Assembly (NCBI GenBank): GCA_022616515.1 | Contig: JAKEEQ010000244.1 | Span: 1 to 34,684, forward strand | DNA length: 34,684 nt | Direction: 5' to 3' | Source: Chloroflexota bacterium | GTDB taxonomy: Bacteria; Chloroflexota; Anaerolineae; Aggregatilineales; J027 | Shown: positions 1 to 8,006 of the stretch, piece by piece | Position numbering within the stretch: position 1 is the stretch's first letter | Layout of the letters: every line of letters starts with the position of its first letter | Position numbers and translations under genes: made by a program | The notes under the pieces: model-generated | Told to the model about the DNA's origin: nothing | Database searches by the model: none | The model's input: the letters and a program-made list of their open reading frames with translations, nothing else

Positions 1-2
1 AT

Positions 3-1226
3 GTAGCGCCAGAAAAGGAGCCATCTCTCCATCGACAAGTTGCCGAAGCGATTGAAGTCGTTTATCCGGGACAGGAAGCTTTTAACCGAATGCTGCTGGA
101 GCACTGGAAGGCTGCCGGGGATTTTGATAAAGAAATGCAGTATCTGGTCCCGGTGGCGCATCGAATGGTGGGTGTAACCGATGAGCACCTTGAGGCGCGG
201 GTGCTGCTGGAAAGCGGGCTGCGCCGACTGGCCCCTGATGACAGTCGCCGCATCCTGTTACTTAACATTCTCGTTTTCTCGCACTGGCGGCAGGGGAATT
301 ACGCACATGCCGAAACAATAGGACGGGAAACTCTGCCACTGGCGCAGCAGGCGGGTGATGCCGACGGACTGGCAGAATGCCTGCGAAATCTGGGGATGAC
401 GCTGTCGCGGCTGGGGAAATATGAGGAATCGCTTCAATATTTTAAGGAGGCGCTCAGTTATGCCGCTGATGCGGATGTGATAGGGCACATTCTGAATAAT
501 CTTGGTGTGGTGCATCTGGCGCTGGGCGATAACGCCGAGGCTATGCGCTGCTATCAAGCCAGTCTTGCCAGACATGAGGAGACGGGCAATCAATGGGCAG
601 CGGCGATGGTGTTGAATAATCTGGGGATGGAATATGCTCGTCTGAAAGATTATGAGCAAGGCTACGCCAGTTTGCAGCGCAGCCTGACCATTCGCCAGAG
701 ACTTGGGGATCAATGGGGGATGGCGGGGTCTTATAACAACATGGGACTGATTGCAACCTGGCAGGATGATGTCGAGGGGGCCGCCCGGTATCTCAATGAG
801 AGCCTGTCAATTTACCGGCACATTGGAGCGCGGCGAGAGGTAGCGAATGCGCTGGTCAATCTGGGCTATGTGGAGGCGAAACATGGTCGGGAAAATGCCC
901 GGCAGACGCTGACCGAATCGCTGAGTCTGGCCCTTGCTACGAATTCGATCCCGATTGTGCTGGAGGGACTGGCGTGTTTCGTGTGGATTCTGGCCCGGCA
1001 AGGGGATGAAGTTGGTGCGGTGGAACTACTCGGATTTATTCAAGCCCATCCCGCCTACAATATCGAGGTGTTTGAGAAACTTGAGGAGCTGCTGCCAACA
1101 CTTGAAGAGGCTGTTGATGCTGAACGGTTTGAGCAGGTTAAAACGGGTGGTGCGCGTCAAGAATTAGATGAAGTGATGAGGCGCATCTTTGGCGAAAAGC
1201 CCCCGGTAGTTATACCGCCCTGTTGA
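3..1226 (+). CDS. C-terminal part of a kinase/ATPase/TPR signalling protein (cut by window edge)
   Basis: The reading frame is open from base 3, so the gene begins before the window. The first visible residues (LHRQVAEAIEVVYPG) align with the region just after the ATPase domain of the next gene (LHRRVAQVIEQVYPD), so the missing part is very probably a Ser/Thr kinase plus AAA-type ATPase. What remains is about 407 residues of tetratricopeptide repeats, recognisable by repeated LGNLG/LNNLG-type helices and 40-residue spacing. A conserved tail (ELLGFIQAHPAYNIEV) resembles the tail of the neighbour (ELVGLIQSHPAFIIDV). TPRs usually mediate protein contacts, so a regulatory scaffold role is inferred. 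It ends 54 bases before the paralogue at 1281 on the same strand, which suggests tandem duplication and possibly co-transcription. An internal ATG at 90 is unlikely to be the true start. Confidence 0.85.
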   Translation, partial: VAPEKEPSLHRQVAEAIEVVYPGQEAFNRMLLEHWKAAGDFDKEMQYLVPVAHRMVGVTDEHLEARVLLESGLRRLAPDDSRRILLLNILVFSHWRQGNYAHAETIGRETLPLAQQAGDADGLAECLRNLGMTLSRLGKYEESLQYFKEALSYAADADVIGHILNNLGVVHLALGDNAEAMRCYQASLARHEETGNQWAAAMVLNNLGMEYARLKDYEQGYASLQRSLTIRQRLGDQWGMAGSYNNMGLIATWQDDVEGAARYLNESLSIYRHIGARREVANALVNLGYVEAKHGRENARQTLTESLSLALATNSIPIVLEGLACFVWILARQGDEVGAVELLGFIQAHPAYNIEVFEKLEELLPTLEEAVDAERFEQVKTGGARQELDEVMRRIFGEKPPVVIPPC

Positions 1227-1280
1227 AAACAACATCATAACGATATGTACCACATCAAGTGATATTTTCAGAGGGAAATC

Positions 1281-4200
1281 ATGACAAACCAGACCCCAAT
1301 TATGGCGGGTCGCTATGTCCTGACAGCGGGATTGGGACAGGGCGGCATGGGAGCAGTTTATAAGGCGACAGATCGCCTGACAGGAAAAAGCGTTGCCCTG
1401 AAGCAGGTGCATGTTCCGGTCCAGCACTTATTTTTCCAGTCAAAGGCCAATACGGATGACTATCGTCTGGCACTGGCACAGGAATTTCGCGTATTAAGCA
1501 CGCTGCGCCATCCACACATCATCAGTGTTTACGATTTCGGCTTCACCAATGAGCAGTTGCCATATTATACGATGGAACTGCTCGATCAGCCGATTCCAAT
1601 CACCAAAGCAAATATCGATGAGCCAGAAAAAATCAATCTCATCATTCAACTGCTGCAAGCATTAGATTATTTACATCGCCGGGGCATCATCCATCAGGAT
1701 TTGAAACCCTCGAACGTGATGATCAGTAATGGTCATCTCAAAGTCCTTGATTTCGGGCTTGCCAGAGAGCGTACCGAGGCGACTGTCGATAAGGCCGGTG
1801 AAAAGACCGCCGGAACGACAGCCTATATGGCTCCTGAGTTGTTTGAAAATATGCTGGCGACAAAGGAATCCGACTTCTGGGCGGTGGGTTTGATGATGTA
1901 TGAGATTTTTGCTGGCAAGCATCCCTTTTATTCAAGCAATATGGCCTTCTTACTGAACAATATCTTGAACAACGAGCCTGATCTCGACAGCCTCCCTGTA
2001 AATGATGGTTTTAAGGCCGTGATTGGTCGTCTGCTTGCCAAAAAGAGACATCTTCGATACCACACAGCCTACGACATTATTGAAGCCATTTGTGAGGCGG
2101 CGAAAATCCCACTGCCTGCCGAGTCATCAGCCATTCGGGAGAGTTACTTGCAGGCAGCCCGCTTTGTGGGGCGGGAAGCAGAGCTTGAGCAACTGACTGC
2201 CACCCTACCCGAAAACGCGCAAATGCCGTCCACAATCTGGTTGTTGGGTGGTGAAAGCGGCGTTGGCAAGTCGCGTCTGGCTGAAGAACTACGGACTCGT
2301 GCGCTGGTTGATGGTGTCTTCGTGCTGCGCGGTCATGCAGTGGAGGGCGGCGGTCTCCCGTTTCAACTGTGGCGTGATCTCGTTCGGCGTATGCTCTTGA
2401 TAAAAGATGTTGATGATCTTCAGGCCGGGATTCTGAAGGAGATTGTGCCAGATATTGAGGCACCGGTGGGCAGGGAAGTTGCGGATGTGCCTGCCATTGA
2501 CGGCACAGCGCAGAAAGAACGGCTGATTTTTGCCATTGTTGATCTTTTCAGGGAGTTAACGCAGCCCACTTTGCTATTGCTAGAAGACCTGCAATGGACT
2601 GGTGAGAGTCTGGATGTCCTCAAGCAAATGCTCCGAGTTATTGAGCAACTGCCCGGCTTGATGATACTTGGGACTTATCGACATGACGAGCGCCCTCAAT
2701 TAGCCACTGAACTTAAGGGAGCACAGGCTGTGATATTAGACCGCCTCAATGAAAAGGAAGTCGCACAACTGAGCGAGGCTATGCTGGGCGAACGGGCCAA
2801 CCAGCCGCACATTGTTTCGCTTCTGAACCGCGAAACCGAAGGCAACACCTTTTTCATCGTGGAAGTCATGCGGGCACTGGCGGAAGAAGCCGGGCAGCTT
2901 GACCACATTGGAGAGATGGAGCTTCCTGAAGGGGTGATTACCGGGGGTATGCAGCGCATCTTGCAGCGTCGAATTCAAAGAGTGCCTGAAGGAGACCAGC
3001 CCTTATTACAATTAGCAGCAATCGCCGGGCGACAATTGGATTTGCAGGTCTTAAAGGTGCTGGCCGGAGACACGGTGCTGGATGGCTGGCTACAGCGGGC
3101 TTCAGATGCGGCGGTGCTGACGGTCAATGAGAACCAGTGGCTGTTTGCCCATGATAAGTTGCGTGCCGCCATCGTCAACGACATAAACGTGGACCAGAAG
3201 CCTGCACTGCACCGGCGGGTAGCTCAGGTAATAGAGCAGGTCTATCCCGATGACGAGAATTACTATGAAGTTCTACTCGACCACTGGCATCGGGCCGGGG
3301 ACCTTGACCGGGAAATCCACTATCTGAATCCGGTGGCGGAACGTCTCATTATGATCTCTGCTGATTATATACATGCGGAGAAATTGCTGGAGCGTGGACT
3401 GAATATGCTGGCAAATGATGACGTCCGGCGTGGGTCGTTGCTGAGCTGGCAGGCCCAATCTTATCAGAGTCGTGGAGATTATTTACGGTCAAAGGCAGCA
3501 GCACAACAGGCACTGCAATTAGCAGAACGCTTTGACATGAAGCATGACATCGCCAGGAGTCTGAGAACTCTGGGAATGCTGGCATACCATGAGGCTGAAT
3601 ATGGACTAGCGACAGATTACTTTCAGCGGAGTCTCCAGATCTACCGGGTTATCAATGATCAGGTCGGAATTGGTCGTGGTCTTGGGTCGCTGGGAAATTT
3701 AGCATATCTACAACGTGATTACACACATGCACGCGATTATGTTCAGCAAAGCCTGGACATCAGTCGCACTGTGAATGATCAGCACAGTATTGCCTTCAAC
3801 CTCATAACGCTGGGGAGAGTGGCAGTGGATGAGGGCGAACACGAGCTGGCGACCCAATACTTTCAGCAAAGCCTTGACATCAGTAAAGCTACCAGAGACC
3901 TGGTTAATATTGCCCTCAATCTTGATAGTCTGGGGACTTCGGCACACTATCGAGGTGAATATGCGTTGGCACAGGAACATTATAAGCAAAGTCTCGCACT
4001 ATTTCGAGAGATTGGGAATAAGGAAGGCGAGGCTTCCAGTCTGGGAAATCTGGGGGGTGCAGCCTATGCGCAGGGAAATTATGTGCTGGCGCAGGAATAT
4101 TTTCAGCAAAGTCTCGATTTATCTCAGGCAATTGGGGAGGAAGTAGCTACGATGATAACCCAGGGAAATCTTGGTTTTGTATTTCTCAGGCTTGGAGATC

Positions 4201-4523
4201 GTCGCGCAAATAGCCTGTTTTGTAAAGCACTTGCAGCGGCGACTTCGATTTCTTTCGACCCGTTAGTTCTGGATATCCTTATCGGCTTATCATGGCTTTT
4301 TTTAGAAGATGGAAAACCCTCTCGCAGCGGGGAACTTGTTGGCCTTATACAGTCCCATCCCGCGTTTATTATCGACGTACAGCACCGACTGAATGAATTT
4401 ATGCCCTCGCTGGAAAATGCACTCGAACCGGATGATCTCCACGCGGCGATGGAGCGGGGTAAATTAATGGACTTGAACAAGGTTGTTGAACGGCTGTTGA
4501 AAGACTGTCAGGCAGAGCAGTAG
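1281..4523 (+). CDS. Ser/Thr protein kinase - AAA ATPase - TPR fusion (PknK-like)
   Basis: This 1080-residue cytoplasmic signalling protein has three modules. Residues about 11-275 are a Ser/Thr kinase with a glycine-rich loop GQGGMG, the ATP lysine K41, catalytic loop HQDLKPSN (D140) and DFG 157-159. Residues about 295-640 are an AAA-16/MalT-like ATPase with Walker A GGESGVGKS (323-331) and Walker B LLLLED (431-436). Residues about 690-1030 are TPRs with an almost exact 120-nt period. This is the architecture of mycobacterial PknK, but no C-terminal DNA-binding domain is visible. The usual HRD catalytic motif is HQD here, so it is a non-RD kinase, which normally means no activation-loop phosphorylation control. 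The start is supported by GAGGG about 5 bases upstream. Substrates cannot be told from sequence. Confidence 0.93.
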   Translation: MTNQTPIMAGRYVLTAGLGQGGMGAVYKATDRLTGKSVALKQVHVPVQHLFFQSKANTDDYRLALAQEFRVLSTLRHPHIISVYDFGFTNEQLPYYTMELLDQPIPITKANIDEPEKINLIIQLLQALDYLHRRGIIHQDLKPSNVMISNGHLKVLDFGLARERTEATVDKAGEKTAGTTAYMAPELFENMLATKESDFWAVGLMMYEIFAGKHPFYSSNMAFLLNNILNNEPDLDSLPVNDGFKAVIGRLLAKKRHLRYHTAYDIIEAICEAAKIPLPAESSAIRESYLQAARFVGREAELEQLTATLPENAQMPSTIWLLGGESGVGKSRLAEELRTRALVDGVFVLRGHAVEGGGLPFQLWRDLVRRMLLIKDVDDLQAGILKEIVPDIEAPVGREVADVPAIDGTAQKERLIFAIVDLFRELTQPTLLLLEDLQWTGESLDVLKQMLRVIEQLPGLMILGTYRHDERPQLATELKGAQAVILDRLNEKEVAQLSEAMLGERANQPHIVSLLNRETEGNTFFIVEVMRALAEEAGQLDHIGEMELPEGVITGGMQRILQRRIQRVPEGDQPLLQLAAIAGRQLDLQVLKVLAGDTVLDGWLQRASDAAVLTVNENQWLFAHDKLRAAIVNDINVDQKPALHRRVAQVIEQVYPDDENYYEVLLDHWHRAGDLDREIHYLNPVAERLIMISADYIHAEKLLERGLNMLANDDVRRGSLLSWQAQSYQSRGDYLRSKAAAQQALQLAERFDMKHDIARSLRTLGMLAYHEAEYGLATDYFQRSLQIYRVINDQVGIGRGLGSLGNLAYLQRDYTHARDYVQQSLDISRTVNDQHSIAFNLITLGRVAVDEGEHELATQYFQQSLDISKATRDLVNIALNLDSLGTSAHYRGEYALAQEHYKQSLALFREIGNKEGEASSLGNLGGAAYAQGNYVLAQEYFQQSLDLSQAIGEEVATMITQGNLGFVFLRLGDRRANSLFCKALAAATSISFDPLVLDILIGLSWLFLEDGKPSRSGELVGLIQSHPAFIIDVQHRLNEFMPSLENALEPDDLHAAMERGKLMDLNKVVERLLKDCQAEQ

Positions 4524-4531
4524 CAGGTGCA

Positions 4532-4558
4532 TGTCACAAAAACTCCCCTTCAACCGTC
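4532..4558 (+). promoter_or_regulatory. ECF41-type sigma factor promoter (TGTCACA-N16-CGTC)
   Basis: TGTCACA lies at 4532-4538 and CGTC at 4555-4558, separated by 16 bases. This matches the -35/-10 consensus known for promoters recognised by ECF41 sigma factors. It sits about 50 bases upstream of an ECF41 sigma gene, so positive autoregulation of the operon is inferred. I found no second copy of this bipartite motif near other genes here. Confidence 0.8.
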
Positions 4559-4610
4559 TTTTATTATAGCGAGTAGAAACCGCCACGTTGTTTAAATGAG
4601 GAGACTTGTT

Positions 4611-5504
4611 GTGTCCGATGTAAAGCAGTTTGAAGATTATCGCCCTCTGATGCTCTCGATTGCCTACCGGATGCTGGGCAGCATGACCGACGCCGAGGAT
4701 ATTGTGCAAAAGGCTTATCTGCGCTATTCGGCTGCAACGACAGATGAAATCATATCACTCCCATCCTATTTCAAAACGATAGTGACACGGCTTTGTCTGG
4801 ATCATCTTGAACTGGCCCATGTGCAGCGCGAAAGTTATATCGGTTCATGGCTGCCAGAGCCGGTGCCGGGTCTCACTGAGGCACTCGCTCCGCCAAAGCG
4901 AATGGAATTATACGAATCCTTATCAATGGCTTTTCTGGTGCTGCTGGAGCAGTTGTCGCCATTGGAACGGGCCGTTTTTTTGCTGCGCGAAGTCTTTGAT
5001 TACGACTATCAGGAAATTGCCGACATTCTCGAAAAAGAAGAAGCGGCCTGCCGTAAGCTATTTAGTCGTGCCAAACAGCACATCGCAGCGAACCGCCCGC
5101 GCTTCAAACCAGAGCCAGAAGCGCACCGTCAGATTCTCGACCAGTTTATTGAAGCCGTGGAAAGTGGCGAGTTAGAAAGTCTATTGCAGCTCCTCACCGA
5201 CGATGTTGAACTGTGGGGGGATGGCAATGGCAGGATTCGTGGCGCACTCAAGGGACCATTGTACGGGCGCGAGGCGGTGGCTCGTTTTGTGATGCAGTCG
5301 CCACGTCCGGGATTCGAAGCGCTACGCCGGGAAGTGATGGAGGTAAACGGTGAAGCGGCGTTTGTCCTCGTCAGCGGGGATGAGGTTCGTCTGGTGCTGC
5401 TCCTCAGCCTGGATGCAGACCGCATACACGGGATTTATGTGATGGCGAATCCCGATAAACTAACATGGTTCAACAAATCATCTTCGCAGGGAACAAGCGA
5501 ATGA
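4611..5504 (+). CDS. ECF41-family RNA polymerase sigma factor with fused SnoaL-like domain
   Basis: Extracytoplasmic-function sigma factor of 297 residues. Residues 1-70 are sigma region 2 (LMLSIAYRMLGSMTDAEDIVQ) and about 100-160 region 4 (LSPLERAVFLLREVFDYDYQEIA). A C-terminal SnoaL-like domain (about 172-290) replaces a separate anti-sigma factor. Three signature motifs of ECF41 are present: WLPEP (80-84) between sigma 2 and sigma 4, DGNGR (204-208, usual form DGGGK/R), and NPDKL (280-284) near the C-terminus. In this family the C-terminal domain controls activity. I chose the GTG at 4611 because GAGGAG (4598-4603) lies 7 bases before it; the ATG at 4596 overlaps that ribosome site. The gene overlaps the next by ATGA, so the two are translationally coupled. 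ECF41 genes are typically next to an oxidoreductase, epimerase or carboxymuconolactone decarboxylase, as here. Confidence 0.93.
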   Translation: MSDVKQFEDYRPLMLSIAYRMLGSMTDAEDIVQKAYLRYSAATTDEIISLPSYFKTIVTRLCLDHLELAHVQRESYIGSWLPEPVPGLTEALAPPKRMELYESLSMAFLVLLEQLSPLERAVFLLREVFDYDYQEIADILEKEEAACRKLFSRAKQHIAANRPRFKPEPEAHRQILDQFIEAVESGELESLLQLLTDDVELWGDGNGRIRGALKGPLYGREAVARFVMQSPRPGFEALRREVMEVNGEAAFVLVSGDEVRLVLLLSLDADRIHGIYVMANPDKLTWFNKSSSQGTSE

Positions 5505-6133
5505 AGGTTGTCGTTTTTGGCGCAACGGGTGGTACGGGTATTCACGTCGTCAGGCAGGCTCTTGCAGCGGGTCATGCTGTAACCGCCGTTGCGCGTCGAC
5601 CCGCCGCTGTTGATATTCAACATGAATGCCTGAAAGTGATACAGGGGGATGTCATGGAGCCGGACACCATTGCTGAGGCCATGCGCGGGCAGGATGTTGT
5701 TGTTTCAGCATTGGGGACTACCTCAACCAGACCAATGACTCTGTATTCAGAAGGTACGGGCAATATCATGGCGGTCATGCAGGTTGCCGGGGTGCGTCGC
5801 TTGCTTTGTGTGTCGGCGGGTGGGGTAGAAGTGCCTTCAGGGAGGCCGCTTCTCCAACGACTCATCATTCGATATATCTTGCAGCGTATACTCCGCCATC
5901 TCTACGCCGATATGCTGCGCATGGAGGCCGCCGTACAGAGCAGTAACCTTAACTGGACGATCATACGCCCGCCCAGACTCACCGACGGATCATGCACCGG
6001 ACGTTATCAGATAGTCGTTAACCAACCGCTGCTAAAAGGCTGGCAGATCAGCCGGGCGGACCTCGCGCACTGTATTGTCACCCACCTTGATGATCCGGCC
6101 TTTCAGCGTTCCATCGTTGAACTTGCCTATTAA
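5501..6133 (+). CDS. NAD(P)-binding oxidoreductase/epimerase (NmrA/SDR-like), ECF41 partner
   Basis: A 210-residue Rossmann-fold protein starting MKVVVFGATGGTGIHVV, with the dinucleotide motif GATGGTG at residues 7-13. It has a flavin-reductase/NmrA-like layout: RR after strand 2 (VARRPAAV), GDVMEPD, VVSALGTT, SAGGV and WTIIRPPRL. Such proteins reduce or sense NAD(P)H-linked small molecules in the cytoplasm; the substrate is unknown. The ATG at 5501 overlaps the sigma factor stop (ATGA) and has CAGGGA upstream, so it is preferred over the ATG at 5465, which would overlap the sigma gene by 40 bases. Oxidoreductases of this kind are the known genomic partners of ECF41 sigma factors, so it is a probable regulon member. 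Confidence 0.9.
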   Translation: MKVVVFGATGGTGIHVVRQALAAGHAVTAVARRPAAVDIQHECLKVIQGDVMEPDTIAEAMRGQDVVVSALGTTSTRPMTLYSEGTGNIMAVMQVAGVRRLLCVSAGGVEVPSGRPLLQRLIIRYILQRILRHLYADMLRMEAAVQSSNLNWTIIRPPRLTDGSCTGRYQIVVNQPLLKGWQISRADLAHCIVTHLDDPAFQRSIVELAY

Positions 6134-6149
6134 TTCGCGTGAGGGACTG

Positions 6150-6539
6150 ATGAAGCAATTGATAGCGTTTCTGGTTTTGGTGGTGCTGGCAATATCCGGC
6201 TGTGCGAATTCTGAAGAGGAGTCGGCGGCCAGCCTGCCCGAAGGTGATCCGTCACGGGGCGAAACCCTTTTCAGCCAGTATATCGATGGTGCGCCGGTGT
6301 GTTCAGCGTGTCATACGATTGACGGAAGCACGCTGGTTGGACCGAGTTTGCAGGATTATGGAGAAACGGCTTCAACGCGCAAACCGGATACCTCAGCCGA
6401 GGATTATACCTATACCAGCATTGTGCGACCGGGTGCTTTTGTGGTGGATGGTTTCCCGAATGCGATGTACAGCCAATATCGTCAACGCCTGACTGACCGG
6501 CAAATTGCCGATTTGATTGCCTATCTGCTTAGCCTCTAG
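6150..6539 (+). CDS. Lipoprotein c-type cytochrome
   Basis: A 129-residue secreted monohaem cytochrome c. The first 17 residues form a lipoprotein signal peptide ending in the lipobox ISGC, with C18 as the lipidated residue. The haem-binding motif is CSACH (51-55), and M101 in FPNAMYSQY is a plausible axial ligand. It ends with the typical helix LTDRQIADLIAYLLSL. It would sit on the outer face of the membrane and pass single electrons. GAGGG just before the ATG at 6150 and the signal peptide fix this start; a longer reading frame from 6075 would overlap the upstream gene and bury the signal peptide. It lies 16 bases after the oxidoreductase and 11 before the membrane protein, so it belongs to the same operon. 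Confidence 0.92.
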   Translation: MKQLIAFLVLVVLAISGCANSEEESAASLPEGDPSRGETLFSQYIDGAPVCSACHTIDGSTLVGPSLQDYGETASTRKPDTSAEDYTYTSIVRPGAFVVDGFPNAMYSQYRQRLTDRQIADLIAYLLSL

Positions 6540-6550
6540 AGGAGGATTTC

Positions 6551-7060
6551 ATGGATTACACGCTCATTTTACTGCGCCTATTGCATATCGCCGCCGCTTT
6601 TGTATGGGTTGGCGTCGGGGCTTCAATAGCCTTTTTTATCCTGCCGTCGGTGGCGGCTTCCGGGGAAAACGGGATGCGCTATTTAAAGACGCTGCTCGGA
6701 CATGCAGCTTTCGCCAGAATATTTCCGCTCAGTGGTAGTTTGACCGTCCTCGCCGGGATATTGCTGTATGTCGTAAGTGATGCGCGAGTTCACTTTTCGG
6801 ATAACGGCAATATGGTGCTGGGGCTGGGGGCACTGGCAGGCATCGTGGCGGGGATTCATGGTGGGGCTTTCACCGGGCGGACCATGCGGACGCTGGGAGC
6901 CACTCTGGTCGAAAAGATTCCAGATAGTGGTCAGGCAGTTCGGGAGGATGAGCTGGTTGTAATGCGCGAACTTGCGGCAAAAGCTATTTCTCAGTCGCGG
7001 ATTAGCACCGTACTGACGGTCATTGCTCTGCTGGGGATGGCGAGCGCCCGTTATCTCTGA
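6551..7060 (+). CDS. Four-helix integral membrane protein (DUF2269/CopD-like)
   Basis: A 169-residue protein with about four hydrophobic segments: about 6-30 (LLRLLHIAAAFVWVGVGAS), 55-75 (SGSLTVLAGILLYVV), 88-105 (MVLGLGALAGIVAGIHGG) and 148-165 (STVLTVIALLGM). The first helix carries a His in LLHIAAAFVWVG, the type of pattern seen in DUF2269 and CopD-like membrane proteins, where such histidines may bind haem or metal. GGAGG lies about 6 bases before the ATG. It sits between two cytochrome c genes in one operon, which suggests a membrane electron-transfer partner such as a quinone- or haem-linked subunit. This is inferred from context; I do not recognise the exact family with certainty. Confidence 0.82.
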   Translation: MDYTLILLRLLHIAAAFVWVGVGASIAFFILPSVAASGENGMRYLKTLLGHAAFARIFPLSGSLTVLAGILLYVVSDARVHFSDNGNMVLGLGALAGIVAGIHGGAFTGRTMRTLGATLVEKIPDSGQAVREDELVVMRELAAKAISQSRISTVLTVIALLGMASARYL

Positions 7061-7082
7061 GAAATCGTTATAGGAGAACAAC

Positions 7083-7961
7083 ATGAGACGTGCATTGAAG
7101 TGGCTGGGGATTATCCTCGGTGTGGTTGGCATGCTTGTGATTCTAGCGGCGACAGGGGTTTTTCTGGTGTCACGGCAGGCCCTGAATGAAACATATGAGG
7201 TCCGTGTCGAAACACTTATCATTCCAGACGGCGAGGATGCAATCGCGCGGGGTGAATATCTGGTGATGGCGGTCGCAGGCTGCTGGCGCTGTCATGGTGA
7301 GGATTTAAGCGGCGAGAAGTTCATTGACAATAGCGCCGTTATGGTGGTTCATGCGCCCAATCTGACGGGCGGCAGCGGCGGCATTGGCGCGGATTATAGC
7401 GATGAAGATTGGGTACGGGCGATCCGGCATGGTCTAGATGCCGAGAACAGGTCGCTGTTTCTCATGCCATCCGCAGATTACCATCATTTTACGGATGAAG
7501 ACCTTGCCGCGACGATTGCCTATTTGAAATCGCTGCCCCCGGTGGACAATGCAGTGGAGGAGGTCCGTCTCGGCCCGATAGGCTATGTGCTGGTGGTGAT
7601 GAACAGTGATTTCCTGCCCGCTTCACAGATCGACCATGACACCGAAACACCGGCGCAAATAGAGCCGGGTATCAACGCCACCTACGGCGAATATCTGGCG
7701 TCGATTGCCTGTATGAGCTGTCATGGTGAGAATTTAGCCGGAGGTGATCCGGTGCGACCCGGCGCACCTGAGCCGCCTGACCTGACGCCGGGCGGGGTGA
7801 TCAATGGCTATGGTGTGGATACCTTTACGACTTTCCTGCGTACCGGGATGACCTTTGCCAGCTATCAGGTTGATAAAGATGACATGCCCTGGGATGTCTT
7901 CCAGCATTTAACGGATGAGGATATTGAAGCGATTTACAGCTACATCCTCAGCCTTCCATAG
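7083..7961 (+). CDS. Membrane-anchored dihaem cytochrome c
   Basis: A 292-residue protein with one N-terminal membrane anchor (about residues 8-30) and two cytochrome c domains facing the outside. The haem motifs are CWRCH (67-71) and CMSCH (210-214). Each is followed by a Met candidate ligand (FLMPSADYHHFTDEDL and DDMPWDVFQHLTDEDI) and a closing helix ending in LKSLPP or ILSLP. The arrangement resembles the cytochrome subunits that take electrons from periplasmic dehydrogenases. The ribosome site is AGGAGA. It is last in the run of genes that starts with the ECF41 sigma factor, so control by that sigma factor is inferred. Confidence 0.92.
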   Translation: MRRALKWLGIILGVVGMLVILAATGVFLVSRQALNETYEVRVETLIIPDGEDAIARGEYLVMAVAGCWRCHGEDLSGEKFIDNSAVMVVHAPNLTGGSGGIGADYSDEDWVRAIRHGLDAENRSLFLMPSADYHHFTDEDLAATIAYLKSLPPVDNAVEEVRLGPIGYVLVVMNSDFLPASQIDHDTETPAQIEPGINATYGEYLASIACMSCHGENLAGGDPVRPGAPEPPDLTPGGVINGYGVDTFTTFLRTGMTFASYQVDKDDMPWDVFQHLTDEDIEAIYSYILSLP

Positions 7962-7971
7962 TAGTGGTAAT

Positions 7972-7997
7972 GGGCGATCACGGAGGTGTGACCGCCC
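7972..7997. terminator. Stem-loop between convergent genes
   Basis: GGGCGATCAC pairs with GTGACCGCCC across a 6-base loop, with one mismatch. It lies between the ends of the dihaem cytochrome and the convergent NmrA-like gene. There is no T run on either side, so it may be a weak bidirectional terminator or an mRNA end protector. Confidence 0.4.
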
Positions 7998-8006
7998 CGA
8001 TTCTGG

